Below are positions 7,320 to 18,957 of a stretch of 64,000 bases of DNA, one piece after another. Each line of letters begins with the position of its first letter. The first letter of the stretch is position 1. The position numbers were made by a program, and so were the translations under genes. The DNA is from Tubulanus polymorphus (lineage: Eukaryota; Nemertea; Palaeonemertea; Tubulaniformes; Tubulanidae), in assembly GCF_964204645.1 (NCBI RefSeq), contig NC_134025.1, positions 14,081,001 through 14,145,000 on the forward strand, in the 5' to 3' direction. Under the pieces are notes generated by a model. That model was not told where the DNA came from. It made no database searches and saw only the letters and a list, made by a program, of their open reading frames with translations.

Positions 7320-9077
7320 AAACCATTTTACAGTTGCTAGCCGCCATTTTGTTAGGGTACTTTTGTCCCGTATTGTTGGGTCATTTTTTTCTATTTTTTA
7401 AAAACTGTCCGTGATGCGTGTTGTATCATATTTCATCTGTCCATGGATGGATTTTGACAACTTCAGCAACATTCAAACTGCGTGAATCTCTAGTTTTCAG
7501 TTATGTAAAAATAATTTCTCAAATTTACAACAATGCGACATGAGAGCGATATAAAAATCGGTGGTCAGTTTTTGCCGTGCGCATAGAAATCAAGGGTACT
7601 GAACTTTGAAGTTCGTTATTTTCAGAAATAATTTTCTAAAAAATCCTAGCATTTCAAGCACTGTGCGCATAAATGCCCCCTTTCAGGTGAACTTTGAAAT
7701 TTTAAGATATCTTGCCTAGTTTTTTTTCTATGGCACTTTAACTACAGCGCGTGTATTGTCATTCCGAGATTCGGCGCTGTTTTCTTTGCGTGTATTTCAG
7801 TATATGGGTGTTATTTTTTCACTTTTACTACACTTGTCTCTACGGAAAATGGTTTTAATTGTTGGTACGAGTATCAGGTTTTAATATTACGTCATTTATG
7901 CAATATAATAGATCGAAGACATTAGAGATGTTGGAGTTAAAGGGATTTTTTTACCAGTTTTAGCAGCGAGACTGAACGGCATTTTGATCACGTATTCGAA
8001 GTTGCGCGCGGGAAGAGAATATATGGGCCTATATTGAGATGGAAGAAGAAAAGAAATATAACACACAAAATCGAGTATGATGACCATTTAAATCAGTAGT
8101 CTATCAATAAATTTACATAAAAATCTACTGAAATTAGATGGATGGAGAAGTGGTCAAAAAGCTGGACAAATGGGTTGGGGCAAATATTCAGCTACTTTCT
8201 ATGAATACTTTCTATTAAGTACACACAAGATTGATTAGATTGGGAAGAAAATATAGGAAAACGTTTTCTTGCTTTGGTGGTGACATATCAAGTATCAAGC
8301 CCTAATGTAAGACACCGGTGATAAAAAGTAAAAAGTGACATCTACCATCACAAAAACGCAAGAAGTGTGTGGATTGCATTTACAACAAAAGAGTGATATT
8401 TTGGGTTTTCTTGGGTGCATGTACGTAAGCCTCTGCCTGCTGTAAAAGCGGCTACCAATACAGCCATTACGAACTAGCGCCGGAGAACGGAATACAGTAT
8501 TAATGCCGTAATATTAAAACCTGATACTCGTACCAACAATTGAAACCATTTTCCGTAGAGACAAGTGTAGTAAAAATGAAAAAATAACGCCCATATACTG
8601 AAATACACGCAAAGAAAACAGCGCCGAATCTCGGAATGACAATACACGCGCTGCAGTTAAAGTGCCAAAGGAAAAAAACTAGGCAAGATATCTTAAAATT
8701 TCAAAGTTCACCTGAAAGGGGGCATTTATGCGCACAGTTCTTGAAATGCTAGGATTTTTTAGAAAATTATTTCTGAAAATAACGAACTTCAAAGTTCAGT
8801 ACCCTTGATTTCTATGCGCACGGCAAAAACTGACCACCGATTTTTATATTGCTCTCATGTCGCATTGTTGTAAATTTGAGAAATGATTTTTACATAACTG
8901 ATACTAGAGATTCACGCGGTTTGAATGTTGCTGAAGTTGTCAAAATCCATCCATGGACAGATGAAATATGATACAACACGCATCACGGATAGTTTTTAAA
9001 AAAGAGAAAAAAATGACCCAACAATACGGGACAAAAGTACCCTAACAAAATGGCGGCTAGCAACTGTAAAATGGTTT
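7320..9077. mobile_element. 1.76-kb non-autonomous DNA transposon with 570-bp inverted repeats
   Basis: Arms 7320-7891 and 8507-9077 are reverse complements; the ends read AAACCATTTTACAGTTGCTA inward. With AT as a 2-bp duplication (7318-7319, 9078-9079), excision rejoins the Penelope reading frame (SPDFN to LNGFLHYLNS). An alternative is a Tc1/mariner-like TA duplication with ends at CAGTTGC, but that leaves a stop in the host frame. The 615-bp centre has no recognisable transposase, so the element depends on another one for movement. Confidence 0.85.
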
Positions 9078-9967
9078 ATTTGAATGGATTCTTACATTAT
9101 TTGAACTCTTTATATCCTACTTTGAATTTCACTTTTGAGTGGGAAGAAAATAATTGCATCCCGTTTCTCGATGTACTCATTCATAATTTCAAAACAAATT
9201 TGAAATTCTCTGTATATAGAAAACCGACTAACGCTGAAGCTTATCTTCATTTTTTCTCATTTACTCCTTTGAACATCAAAATTGGAATAGCCCAAGGATT
9301 ATTTCTTCGAGCTCTACGTATTTGTGATCAAATGTGTTTAGATAAAGAAATCAAACATATAAGAACTGCTCTCAAGAAACTAGCCTATCCAGACAAAATT
9401 TTGAACAAAGCTTATTTCAAAGCCCGAATTTCTCACTTTGGACATAACGACCTGACCAAAAAACGCAGAGCTCAAAAGAATATTATAATCCCGTATTTAC
9501 CTACTTTGGAACGCTTTAAATCCACATTAAGCACCATCGACACTAGATTAGTCTTTCAGTATAATAACAAACTCACTAATGTTTTAACCAAAAATAAACC
9601 CAACAGTGAGCTAATTGAGTCTGGGGTCCATAAGATACCATGTAAAAATAAAGACTGTAATATGATGTACATCGGCGAAACGGGACGTAATCTCAGTCAG
9701 CGTATTAAAGAACACAAAATAGATATCCGCAACCAAAAGCCTGAGAGTGGAATAGCGAATCGTGTCTTTACAACCAATCACCAATTTGACTTTCAGAATT
9801 CGAAACTTATTTATCCTTGTAAAGATATTCATAAGAGACACATAGTGGAATCAGCCCTTATATGTAAACTTTCGAAATCCAATTTATCTACTAATTTAAA
9901 TACTGGTTTTTCTCCACATAACCAATTATTATCCAGACACATCAACTCTTTATTAGATTTGGGTTGA
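9078..9967 (+). pseudogene. Penelope-like protein C-terminal part: RT thumb and GIY-YIG
   Basis: Continuation of the RT after YVDD: YLNSLYPTLNFTFEWEE, then CIPFLDVLI and a linker with RTALKKLAYP. The C-terminal endonuclease shows a KIPCKNKDCNMMYIGETGR block, where M-Y-I-G replaces the usual second half of GIY-YIG, followed by RIKEH (catalytic Arg region) and a late ESALI Glu. A nearby Cys cluster (C-x4-C) is typical of the animal group. The frame is open to TGA at 9965 and looks young compared with the LINE around it. Confidence 0.85.
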
Positions 9968-10169
9968 TGTCACTATGTGTCACTCTGTTATCGCCACCCT
10001 CTTCAGTCCACTTCACTTAGTTACATAATTTGTTTTTACTCTGAACTGTTTAGAATTGCTGTGGTTACCACGGTACCCCTTGATGTTTTATTGCTTGGTC
10101 TGTTTATCTTTAGTTTTGACACACTGCTTTTATTTTAGATCCTGTGAGTTCATATGCTTTGTAACTTGT

Positions 10170-10236
10170 TTTTCTGGTCATTCCACCTGATGATGGCTGT
10201 TAGTCAACAGCCGAAACGTTGTGGTTTCGTAATAAT
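10170..10236 (+). ncRNA. Hammerhead-ribozyme core, 3' terminal repeat
   Basis: CUGAUGA at 10187-10193, stem II GGCUGUU/AACAGCC, GAAA at 10213-10216, then ACG-loop-CGU and A, predicting cleavage near 10231. It is the direct-strand partner of the 6939-6985 core. Stem I is weak in the flanking sequence. Confidence 0.7.
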
Positions 10237-10284
10237 AAATTTGATTTTCAAATTCGAAGTGTGGGATTTCTTCATTTATCTACA

Positions 10285-12800
10285 GTTTACACGGATTATA
10301 GTGTTTATTCGACAACTGAAATAGAGTTGTTACAATTGAAAGTTGAGTATGATTTTCATGTGTTAATTTCTGGTGACTTAAATGCTCACACCGCTTGTAT
10401 GCCAGACTTTTTGGAACCTGATAATCAGATAATTCAAGATGATAACTAAGACCCTATTGTTGACTCGCAAACGTTGATTAATTTAGGCGTTCCCCACTAT
10501 TAGAAATAATCAGGATAAAAGAACGGATAATACAGGCTATCAACTTATAGATTTGTGTAAAAAGCATTCACTAATTATTCTCGATTACAGATGTGGCAAT
10601 GATCAGACTGGTAATTTTACTTTTAGGAACGCTATTGTCATTGATTATTTTGTGTGTGATTTAGAACTGTTTGGTTATGTTGAGGACTTTGAAATAATGC
10701 CTTTTGACCCATTACTATCTGATGGACATAATCCTATTAATCCTATAGTGCGTGTATACGAATTCTAGGGACACCAGTGCTGGTAATAATGAAAGTAATA
10801 ATGAACACGCGAACTTAAACACTTCAATTAGGTGGGACAATACTAGATCGAAACATCTTTCCTGAGTGTAGAATCAAAATTACGTGATAATGATTTAGAG
10901 AAGTTACTTTTGGATGGGTTGCAAGATCTAGGAAATCAATCGCCAGATGAAATTAATGTTTTACCGATGAAGTGATGAAGTAATTAAGATGAAGTAATTA
11001 ACTAACATAACCAAACAGTTCTAAATCACACTTTACTCAAAAACAATAAGGCTTCAGGCATTGATGGAATCACGAATGAACTGTTGTTGAGAGTTAGTCA
11101 GTACCCGTGTTTAGTTGATATATTACAAGAATTATTCAATTTAGTTCTTAAAAGAGGATATGTTCCAGACATGTGGTCTATAGGCGTCATCTAACCCATT
11201 CTCAAAATGAACGGTGATCCCACTAACCCTGATAATTATAGAGGTATTTATGTATAAACTAGTCCATCATCTAGTGCCCGATAACTTCATGTATTTATTG
11301 CCTTTTAAAAACGAGAGACATGTAAGAATTCTACGCAATGCACAGGATCTCGATATACCGTATTTTTGCACAACAAATTCGTAATAGATTGTTTCCTTCT
11401 TAAATATCATTTTAAGTGTCACCTCCTTTCCTGTAATTGATGTATAATTCTATTCAAACATTACATAAAATCTTTATTTTATCCCAACTCGTTCTGCACT
11501 TATATTCAATTATATCCTCATCGCTGGTTTTCATCAATGTATCACTGCTTAATAGGTCGCCAAAATACTGTATTCCTTTATTTGACAGGGACCCGACTCG
11601 ATCTCCGGACTCTTCCGGTCCCTGGCAATCTCATTATCATCTCTGCTCATATGTATTTCCATATTTGTGACCAGTGTTCTTTATTAGATTGCAAATAAAA
11701 TACAATAAAATGCAGGTGTTATACCCTAGTTAGCTGTCTTGGTAAGTTATTTACAGGTATCCTAAATCAAAGAGTGCCAACATTCTTAGATACGAATAAT
11801 ATTATAAGTGAAGCTCAGGCTGGCTTTAGATCGAAATATTCCATTATTGATCATATTGACACACTTAAAACAATCGTAGAGCTGTATCTTTGTCAGGGAA
11901 GAAGACTTTTTTGTTGATTTTAAGAAAGCTTTCGACTCGATTTGTAGGGTAACGTTATGGCGGAAATTAATAGCTAACAGTATTTATGGAAACTTTTTTA
12001 ATGTGGTCAAAATATGTATAATTCCATAAAGTCATGTCTTAAATTTCATGGTAGCACGTCACAATACGCTGCAGCTGAGAGAGGCTTAAGACAAGGCGAA
12101 AATCTTTCACCTATCCTCTTTTTGTTATTCTTAAACGAATTTTTCATGAGTCGTGGAAAACCGACTTTGTCATTTGTTTCGTGATCAAGAGTTAGATGGA
12201 GTTGAAGATTATGTTTGTTTATCTCGGAGTAAAAAATAATTGGAACGGTAACTTTGCTAAGGCAAAAAAGTATCTTTACGACAAAGCTATGAGAGCCACG
12301 TTTTCGATCGTTTAAAATTGCCCATAGATGTTATGTTTAAATTATTTGATATGTGTATTGCTCCAACAGCCATACGGGCGTGAGATCTGGGGGGTACGAA
12401 AGTCTTGATTTATTAGAAAATATTCATTGCTTCTTCAGTAAAAATTTTAATGAAAGTGACGAAATATTCTCGCAACTTGGAAGTATTATCAGAGCAAGGA
12501 CTTTATCCTTTGAATAAAGATGTTAGACGCAGGATGATTAACTTTTGGTTTAAAACAGTATCTTGAAAGCAAACCAAACTTAATTCAATACTTTATAAAA
12601 TATCTTTCAATTTGTTTTTAAAGGATACACTTAAGAGCCTTTGGTTATCATATATAAAGAAAACTTTTGATGATTGTGGTTTGTCCTGCATTCGGACGCA
12701 GCAATTCATGACAAACAGTAAATCTTTTTCAAAACGAATAAAACAGATACTCCGTGGCGATCTAGTCGTGGTGTTTATTTTATACAAATTTTCAATCTTT
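10285..12800 (+). pseudogene. Decayed LINE (endonuclease plus reverse transcriptase)
   Basis: Interrupted frames give the endonuclease (ISGDLNAHTA near 10372, SDGHNPI near 10725), RT start (NKASGIDGITNELL near 11045, NPDNYRGI near 11230), RT middle (AQAGFRSKY near 11820, FDSI near 11935, GLRQGENLSPILF near 12085), and the C-terminal region (YDKAMRA, LPIDVMFKLFD, then SYIKKTFDDCGLS near 12650). Many stops and frameshifts; the catalytic F/YADD box is not readable. The clade is uncertain. It is split by the Penelope-like element upstream and by the 11265-11715 insertion, so it is the oldest layer here. Confidence 0.75.
11265..11715 (+). mobile_element. ~450-bp insertion in the LINE RT, LINE 3' end or solo LTR
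   Basis: Breaks the RT between YRGI and LLSCLGKLFT. The last bases are A-rich (GCAAATAAAATACAATAAAA), like a polyadenylated 3' end, and GGTATTTA/GGTGTTATA around it may be an imperfect target duplication. No coding sequence is recognisable. Confidence 0.5.
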
Positions 12801-13129
12801 TAGTAAGCTGCCTTTGTGCTCTGTAGTGTCTGCTTATCTTGTGTAGTGTCTGCTCAACTTGTGTTCATACCTTATTGTTTGCTTATGTTGCTTACGTGCT
12901 TTAAACTATGCTTGATTTATACCATACTTTAGGTGACGGAGTAGGGTAGTATTTTGTTTGCTTTGCTTTGTGTTCTTAGTTGCATATTTTCTATGATTCA
13001 CCAAGTGGGTGGATTTCTCTTGTGTATATTCTTATTTTCTTGTACACACGGGTGGTGTGGTCAGGTGTTTTATTTTGTGCAAACTGTTGAGTTGAGCACC
13101 TGGTGTGATTCAAAGTCAGTTACTCATCA
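12800..13129. other. Non-coding junction before the intact LINE
   Basis: T-rich sequence with a short repeated GTGTAGTGTCTGCT motif. No gene seen. It may be 5' leader of the next LINE or older flanking DNA. Confidence 0.4.
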
Positions 13130-15796
13130 TTGAAATTATTATATGAGCTTGATGATGGTGGTGGTGTCTGTTTGTATATAAAGAATAACATTCAATATAA
13201 AATCCTTACTGATTTATGTGTTTGTAATAATGTATATGAATCTTTATTCATTGAAATTAAGAATGTAGTTGTAGGCGTTGTATACAGGACGGGTCCTGAT
13301 ATCAACTCTTTTAACCAATCATTTATTGATAAACTTGAATCCTGGCCTTTGATTAGTAATCGTAAATTTTATATACTGGGTGACTTCAATATAAACCTCC
13401 TTGACTATAACGAAGACGCCCGAGTACAACATTTCTTTGATTCTATGTGCTCCTTATCATTTCTACCGCTAAATGATAAACCCACTCGAATAACTGAAAA
13501 CTCTCAGTCAGTCATAGATAATATTTTCACAAATGACATACCATTGAGTAAACATGTACCGGGTTTACTCACCTTTGACATTTCAGATCATTTGCCTGTT
13601 TTCGTATTTTCTGATATTACTACCTGTCAACCCACTAGAGACTCTTTTTTCAGGCGCCATTATCCTAAAAAATCTATTTTATTATTTTGTGATGCGCTTT
13701 CAAAAACTGACTGGGATCCAGTGCTTGGTGACCCTAATCCTGAGTCTTCATATACCGTGTTTTTATCTATGTACAAAGAATTATTCGATCATTTCTTTCC
13801 CCTCAAATTGTGTGAACAACCCTCGGCTCGAAATAAGGAAAATAACCATAAGTGGCTAACTCCAGGGCTTCTTATATCGATTAAACGTAAGAATTCCCTC
13901 TATAAAAAGTATTTGAAATCTCGTAACTCTGACGATAAATCTGAGTATACTATATATAATAATAAGCTTAAACACTTACTCAGATTCGCAAAGCGTTCGT
14001 ATTACGCTTCTTGCATTGATTTTTCTAAATCCAAGGTAAAGGATACATGGAACGTCATTAAAAAGACCTTAGCCTTGAAGGGCCCTCCAAAATTACCATC
14101 TGCCTTATTAGACTCCTCTGGTACTGTTATAAATAATTGTAAAGCTATTGCTAATCTATTTAATGATTATTTTAGTACTATAGGCTCCTCTATTGCTAGC
14201 GATGTACCGCAACCAGAACCCAATAGGGAAACACATGTAACTAACATATCTGATAATTTCTTTATGTTTCCGGTTACTGAAATAGAAATTCATGACATTG
14301 TTTCACAGTTTATAGGCAAAACTTCATCTGGATGGGATGAAATCCCTATGTTTATTTTTAAACAGTCTATCGAGCATATTTGCAAACCGTTAATGCATGT
14401 AATTAACAATTCATTTGTTACTGGTATTGTCCCATCGGGTATCAAAATGGCTAGGGTAGTCCCTGTTTATAAATCCGGTGTTATAAATAATGTGTCCAAT
14501 TACCGCCCCATTTCACTTTTACCAGCATTTTCAAAACTTTTTGAAAAAGCTGTTAGCAACAGGTTATCTTCTTTTATTGATAAACACAACATTCTCTCTT
14601 GTAACCAATTCGGTTTTCGAAAAGGTCTCTCCACGTCACATGCTTTAATCGCATTTACTAATTACATCACTGAGAATCTAGATAATGGAAAATTTACTGT
14701 TAGTATCATGCTTGATTTAAAAAAAGCATTTGACACTATTGATCATTCTATATTATTAGACAAGTTGTATAGTTACGGAATTCGAGGGGTTGCTCATTCA
14801 TGGTTCAAATCCTACCTCACTAACCGCTTACAGCAAGTGTCGTTCAAGAACTATTTATCTGATGTCAGTCCCATTCCTATAGGGGTACCTCAGGGTTCCA
14901 TCTTAGGGCCCTTGCTATTCATTTTGTTTGTTAATGACATCGTTTATTCTTGTAATTTAAACTTTTTACTATTTGCTGACGATACTACTGCCATTAACTC
15001 TCATTCCGATCTGAATATACTGCAATCAAATACTAATGTTGAGCTCACTAAACTGTTTAACTGGCTAAACTCCAATAGGCTATCTGCTAATCTGTTGAAA
15101 ACGAATTATATGCTTTTCCATAAAAAGATCAATATTCTTGATGATATCGACCTTGTAATGGGTAATGTTTCAATAACTAGAAACAGAGAAACAAAATTCC
15201 TTGGTGTAATAATTGATGACAGCCTAACATGGAACTCCCACATAAACAAGCTGTGCTCTATTGTTAGCAGAAATATTGGTGTATTAAGAAAAGCACGACG
15301 TATTTTTCCTAGATCCGCGCTCATCAAGTTATTCAACGGTTTCATCCTTCCGTATCTACAGTACTGTAATATCGTCTGGGCATCTAATTATGTAACTAGG
15401 TTACGACCCCTTATTTTGCTTCAAAAACGCGCTATTCGCATTGCTAGTGGGGTAAATTTTCTAGAACACACTACTCCACTGTTCAAAAAGTCGTATCAAC
15501 TCAAACTTCAAGACATCAATGTGTTCCAAAATTCTGTACTGATGTATAAATCTGTCCATGTGTTGCTGCCTGTCAAATTGTCCAATAGTTTAATTCGTAT
15601 TTCTGATCTTCATTCCCACAACACCCGTAACTCTAATCAATTTCGTTTACCTTATTACAGAACCAATATCAGGATGTTTTCTCCTAACATTAATTGTATT
15701 AGAGTCTGGAATTCTCTTCCAACTGAACTTCAGCAAGCATCCAACATCGATATATTCAAGCGGAATTTGAAAAGACATATAATAGGATTGTATTAA
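13130..15796 (+). CDS. LINE ORF2: apurinic endonuclease and reverse transcriptase (Jockey/CR1 type)
   Basis: Uninterrupted frame of 888 codons. The endonuclease is visible from GGGVCLYIKNN (about residue 11) through YILGDFNINLLDY and FDISDHLPVF (about residues 85-160); its N-terminal third is missing. RT motifs follow in order: NYRPISLLPAFSKLFEK, QFGFRKGLSTSHAL, LDLKKAFDTIDH, GVPQGSILGPLLF and LLFADDTT with the catalytic Asp pair, then a C-terminal domain with GPKLWN-like RVWNSLP near the end. There is no ORF1 upstream, so this is a 5'-truncated but otherwise undamaged, probably young copy. The first Met is not the native start. Confidence 0.9.
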   Translation: MKLLYELDDGGGVCLYIKNNIQYKILTDLCVCNNVYESLFIEIKNVVVGVVYRTGPDINSFNQSFIDKLESWPLISNRKFYILGDFNINLLDYNEDARVQHFFDSMCSLSFLPLNDKPTRITENSQSVIDNIFTNDIPLSKHVPGLLTFDISDHLPVFVFSDITTCQPTRDSFFRRHYPKKSILLFCDALSKTDWDPVLGDPNPESSYTVFLSMYKELFDHFFPLKLCEQPSARNKENNHKWLTPGLLISIKRKNSLYKKYLKSRNSDDKSEYTIYNNKLKHLLRFAKRSYYASCIDFSKSKVKDTWNVIKKTLALKGPPKLPSALLDSSGTVINNCKAIANLFNDYFSTIGSSIASDVPQPEPNRETHVTNISDNFFMFPVTEIEIHDIVSQFIGKTSSGWDEIPMFIFKQSIEHICKPLMHVINNSFVTGIVPSGIKMARVVPVYKSGVINNVSNYRPISLLPAFSKLFEKAVSNRLSSFIDKHNILSCNQFGFRKGLSTSHALIAFTNYITENLDNGKFTVSIMLDLKKAFDTIDHSILLDKLYSYGIRGVAHSWFKSYLTNRLQQVSFKNYLSDVSPIPIGVPQGSILGPLLFILFVNDIVYSCNLNFLLFADDTTAINSHSDLNILQSNTNVELTKLFNWLNSNRLSANLLKTNYMLFHKKINILDDIDLVMGNVSITRNRETKFLGVIIDDSLTWNSHINKLCSIVSRNIGVLRKARRIFPRSALIKLFNGFILPYLQYCNIVWASNYVTRLRPLILLQKRAIRIASGVNFLEHTTPLFKKSYQLKLQDINVFQNSVLMYKSVHVLLPVKLSNSLIRISDLHSHNTRNSNQFRLPYYRTNIRMFSPNINCIRVWNSLPTELQQASNIDIFKRNLKRHIIGLY

Positions 15797-16035
15797 TACT
15801 TATCATACTTGTGTTTAACATCATGTCCATCCATTCCGCCAGGGCATTAGGCTTTTTTTCATTAAAAGTATACCCCCCTTTGGGGTCCCTTTTTGTCCTT
15901 TTTCTTTACTACGCTTTACAGTGTAGAAGTACTTTCTGTAACTTTTCTTTTATGTAATAGTGATGACTGTATTTCTGTATTGTATCTCTTTAGTGAAGAA
16001 ATAAACTTATTATTATTATTATATTATTATTATAT
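15797..16035 (+). other. LINE 3' UTR ending in ATT microsatellite
   Basis: Untranslated tail after the stop, with GGGGTCCCTTTTTGTCC and a final AATAAACTTATTATTATTA run to about 16035. A short-unit repeat instead of poly(A) is known for CR1/L2/Rex-like LINE 3' ends. Confidence 0.7.
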
Positions 16036-16243
16036 ATCCGTGGAGTCACTCCAGGTGTACAGCTAAAATAAGTGTAGCTTGGTAGATGAATACATGTAAC
16101 ACGGATTCAAGGACATCGCTGCTCGCCTACTCTACGTTTGAATTAGATGAGCTCTTAATCATTGAAAAAAAAATCCGTACTTTTTCCACTCAAAATTCTT
16201 AAAAAACGGGTTATCGGCTATAGCGTCGCTGCCTGGTCGTGCG

Positions 16244-17625
16244 GTGTATGCGCGTTTCACGGGACCAGACGTGTTAGATGTAATCACAATCCGACGTGTA
16301 TTCTCGCAGTTTGGTATAGTCGAGACTGCCTTGCTCAACGGTTTGGATGCCTATGTACTTTTCATCAGTGCGGGTGCTGTACCACTGGCTTGCGTTACCA
16401 AGGTTGAGGTTAATGGGGCGGTGGTTGTTGTTGAAGCTGTTTCCTAAGATGAGGAAAGTATTATGCGACAGGTTGTTGCATTCAGGATATTCTACGGACG
16501 ATCGAGCATGGTATGTGGAATATGGTTCTGAGAAGAGTGTCTCCTGAGGTAAAATCTGACCTTTCACGTCTGGTTCTGTCTATGGTACAAAGCGTAAGTT
16601 GAAATTTGAGAAAGTACCCTTTGCGCCTGCCGTTACGCCTCGAGGCTTTACATTGTACGAGCCTCCAGAGCAGAAGAAGGATGATAACCGTATGGTACTT
16701 GGTACAAATCTTTGACTAAGTGTTTTTTTCTGGAGAAGCCAATAAAACGGATGTTACATATCAGCAATGGAGAAGCGAGGTACTGGGACTACAAGCTGAT
16801 GATATCTACTCGGATTGTCAGATACTGAATCAGGCTCGTCGATCATTGAAGTGCAGAAACCGAGATTGCCTGCTAAACCTCGAAGGTGAATATGGAGCTG
16901 AATTGTCGGTACCCATTGTGCTCAGTCGTCTGAACACGCTATTCGGTGAGTTTTTGACGTCGAAGCAGGTACTAGCTAACTTCAATACCGCAGAGCAGTA
17001 CAAAACAGAGTCTGTAAACATGTGGGCATGCCGTATCGAGGAAATTCGCGGCCATGCGCCTGGTATAATCAATGACGAGGAATTAAAGACTCAGTTTTGG
17101 ACTGGTTTGGCGTGACCACAGCTGAAATTGGGATTGCGGCAATTGTTGAACGAGGGGACGTATCAGGAGTTGGTCCTAGAGGCTCGGAAGCTCGAGCAGG
17201 AGTTTAAACTGCAGCCTAGGATGGATACCACTCTGGAGAAGCCAAAAAGAGCTGCTGCACCTTCTCAACTGATTAATGCGGGTGGTTCAGGCGATGTAGG
17301 AAAGACAATTCAGACTTTGACTGACATTATTGCGGACATGAAGAAGGGACTCAAACGTTTAAGTCAGCGTGTAGAATCTGGAATGGCTGATGATAATCAT
17401 TTGATTTCGTCAGCCTCTCGAGGTCGTACTAATCTACAAGGTGGTGCTTGGCGTGGATCCTCGAGACACAACCAGGCAGGCGGCTGGGACCGTCCAGCAT
17501 ACTCTGGGCGACAGCATACTTGTTTTGGATGCGGAAGTGTTGAACACTTCAAGAAAGACTGCCCGGGACAGGGAAACCAGCGGGAGACTGGCCTCGAGGG
17601 CGGAAGTCAGGCCGGACACAATTAA
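16244..17625 (+). pseudogene. Ty3/gypsy gag with CCHC knuckle, PNMA-like
   Basis: Broken frames. The first (16244-16447) reads YARFTGPDVLDVITIRRVF and may be the RRM-like start of PNMA-type gag. The second (16720-17115, one TGA, then 17116-17625) contains YQQWRSEVLGLQ and a helical capsid-like region, then a Gly/Arg-rich stretch and one CCHC knuckle, C-F-G-C-x4-H-x4-C, at about 17522-17563. Nucleocapsid RNA binding follows from the knuckle. It is followed by protease and RT remnants on the same strand. Stops make it inactive. Confidence 0.75.
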
Positions 17626-17689
17626 TCGGCCCTGCAAATGAGGAAGACATAGAGGTGGATGGACGTCCGACTAGAGAGGTTTGAATGGA

Positions 17690-18010
17690 AGTAGTTAGAT
17701 GGTGACGACCATGGCGTTGGGGTATTTGAAAACCAATCACCCTGGGGTTAATGTGTATCCCTAGGAAGATGAGTCGATTCAGCTGTACAGTGCTTGTGGG
17801 GGTGAATTGCCGTATTTCGGATGCGCTGAAGTTGACATACAATTTCGTGGTGTTAACATTCCTACTCCCGTTATGATCGTCGCGGACACGGAGTACTGTA
17901 GAAAGGTGCATGTTGTGATAGGAACTAATCTACTGAAGCAGTTCAAGAGGATTACTGGTAGAGCTTCTTCGTTCTCACATGGGAATAAGGAGACGTCAGC
18001 GGTGGCTGAC
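17690..18010 (+). pseudogene. Retroviral-type aspartic protease remnant
   Basis: Frame reads MVTTMALGYLK, then GGELPYFGCAEVDIQF, and VVIGTNLLKQF, the last resembling the conserved (I)IG-x-N-LL strand of retroelement proteases. The expected DTG active-site triplet just before MVTTM is lost to substitutions and a stop. Confidence 0.6.
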
Positions 18011-18439
18011 CTGCGTACCACCGTTGCTGCCACTGTTCCATCTATGTCGCAGGTTTTTTTGAAAAGAGTTGCCAGAGGATTAGGTCGTTATTCGGGTCAG
18101 ACTATGACTTGCTTTTCTGAGAATATGTCACTACCAGGAACCTTACAGCTCGTGCGTACTGTTTCAAAGATAACTCCTGTATCCTGTCATCGAATTGTAG
18201 TTTTATTAGAAATGTGGGTGTGCGTCCGGCCACTTTTCCGGTCCGTACTGCTGTGTGTATGGCTGAAACAGTGGAGACGGTAAAGCCAGTATTGAAGGAC
18301 CAGGTAACCCTACTAAGACTCAGACAAAGGATAGGGCACGGGGAGGATGACAAGTTCCTGGGCTTGTTTAAGTGGGATCATATGGACGCCACTGCCGACC
18401 AGATATTCGGCTACAGGATACTCTCAGGAAGTATCGGAG

Positions 18440-18957
18440 TATATTCTCCTTGGATGATTTCGACAATGGTAGAGCTACGACACTGAAACATGAAATTAAT
18501 CTAGTGGACGATGTACCCTTTAAGGAACGTTATAGGCATATACCCCCTTCATTGATTTAGGAGGTAAGAATAGGGGGCTAGGGAACATTTAGAAATGATG
18601 GCGTCGGCAGGCATTACACGCCAGTCATATTCTCCGCATAGTTCACCCGTAGTCTTGGTCAGAAAGAAAGACGGAGGACTCAGATTATGTGTGGATTATC
18701 GCAACCTGAATTGGAAAACCATCAAGCATCCACCAGAGGATTTGATAGAGTCTGTCGCGGGAGCAAGGTACTTCACCTGTCTGGATTTGAAGTCGGGCTA
18801 TTGGCAGGTAGAATTGAAGAAGACCGACAAGGAGAAGACTGCGTTTAACGTTGGACCTGGATACGGCTTTTGGGAATTTAACGTGATGCCTTTCGACCTC
18901 ACGAATGCCCTCACGACTGGATTCTGGTCGGCTTGTAACGACTCCAACGACTCGTAA
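18440..18957 (+). pseudogene. Ty3/gypsy reverse transcriptase, truncated
   Basis: DDVPFKERYRHIPP, then SPHSSPVVLVRKKDGGLRLC, VDYRNLN and CLDLKSGYWQVELK (first catalytic Asp), then FWEFNVMPFDLTNA. The homology stops at about 18925, before YxDD, RNase H and integrase, so most of pol is deleted. One stop precedes the RT core at 18558. The breakpoint abuts a tRNA-like sequence. Confidence 0.85.

Larger units (their letters stand above)
6884..10277 (+). mobile_element. Penelope-like element 1 with inverted terminal repeats
   Basis: The ends (6884-7148 and 10015-10277) are inverted copies: AAATGAAGAAATCCCACAC inward on the left, and its complement on the right. Inverted flanking repeats next to a 5'-truncated copy are a known Penelope-like arrangement. 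Between them lie a reverse transcriptase fragment (7164-7319), a large insertion (7320-9077), and the rest of the RT with a GIY-YIG domain (9078-9967). Both terminal repeats carry a hammerhead-like core. The N-terminal half of the protein is absent, so the copy is dead. It interrupts an older LINE. Confidence 0.85.

Noticed and set aside
9611-9841. Minus-strand frame across the GIY-YIG region
   Set aside because: Shadow of the plus-strand Penelope-like coding sequence.
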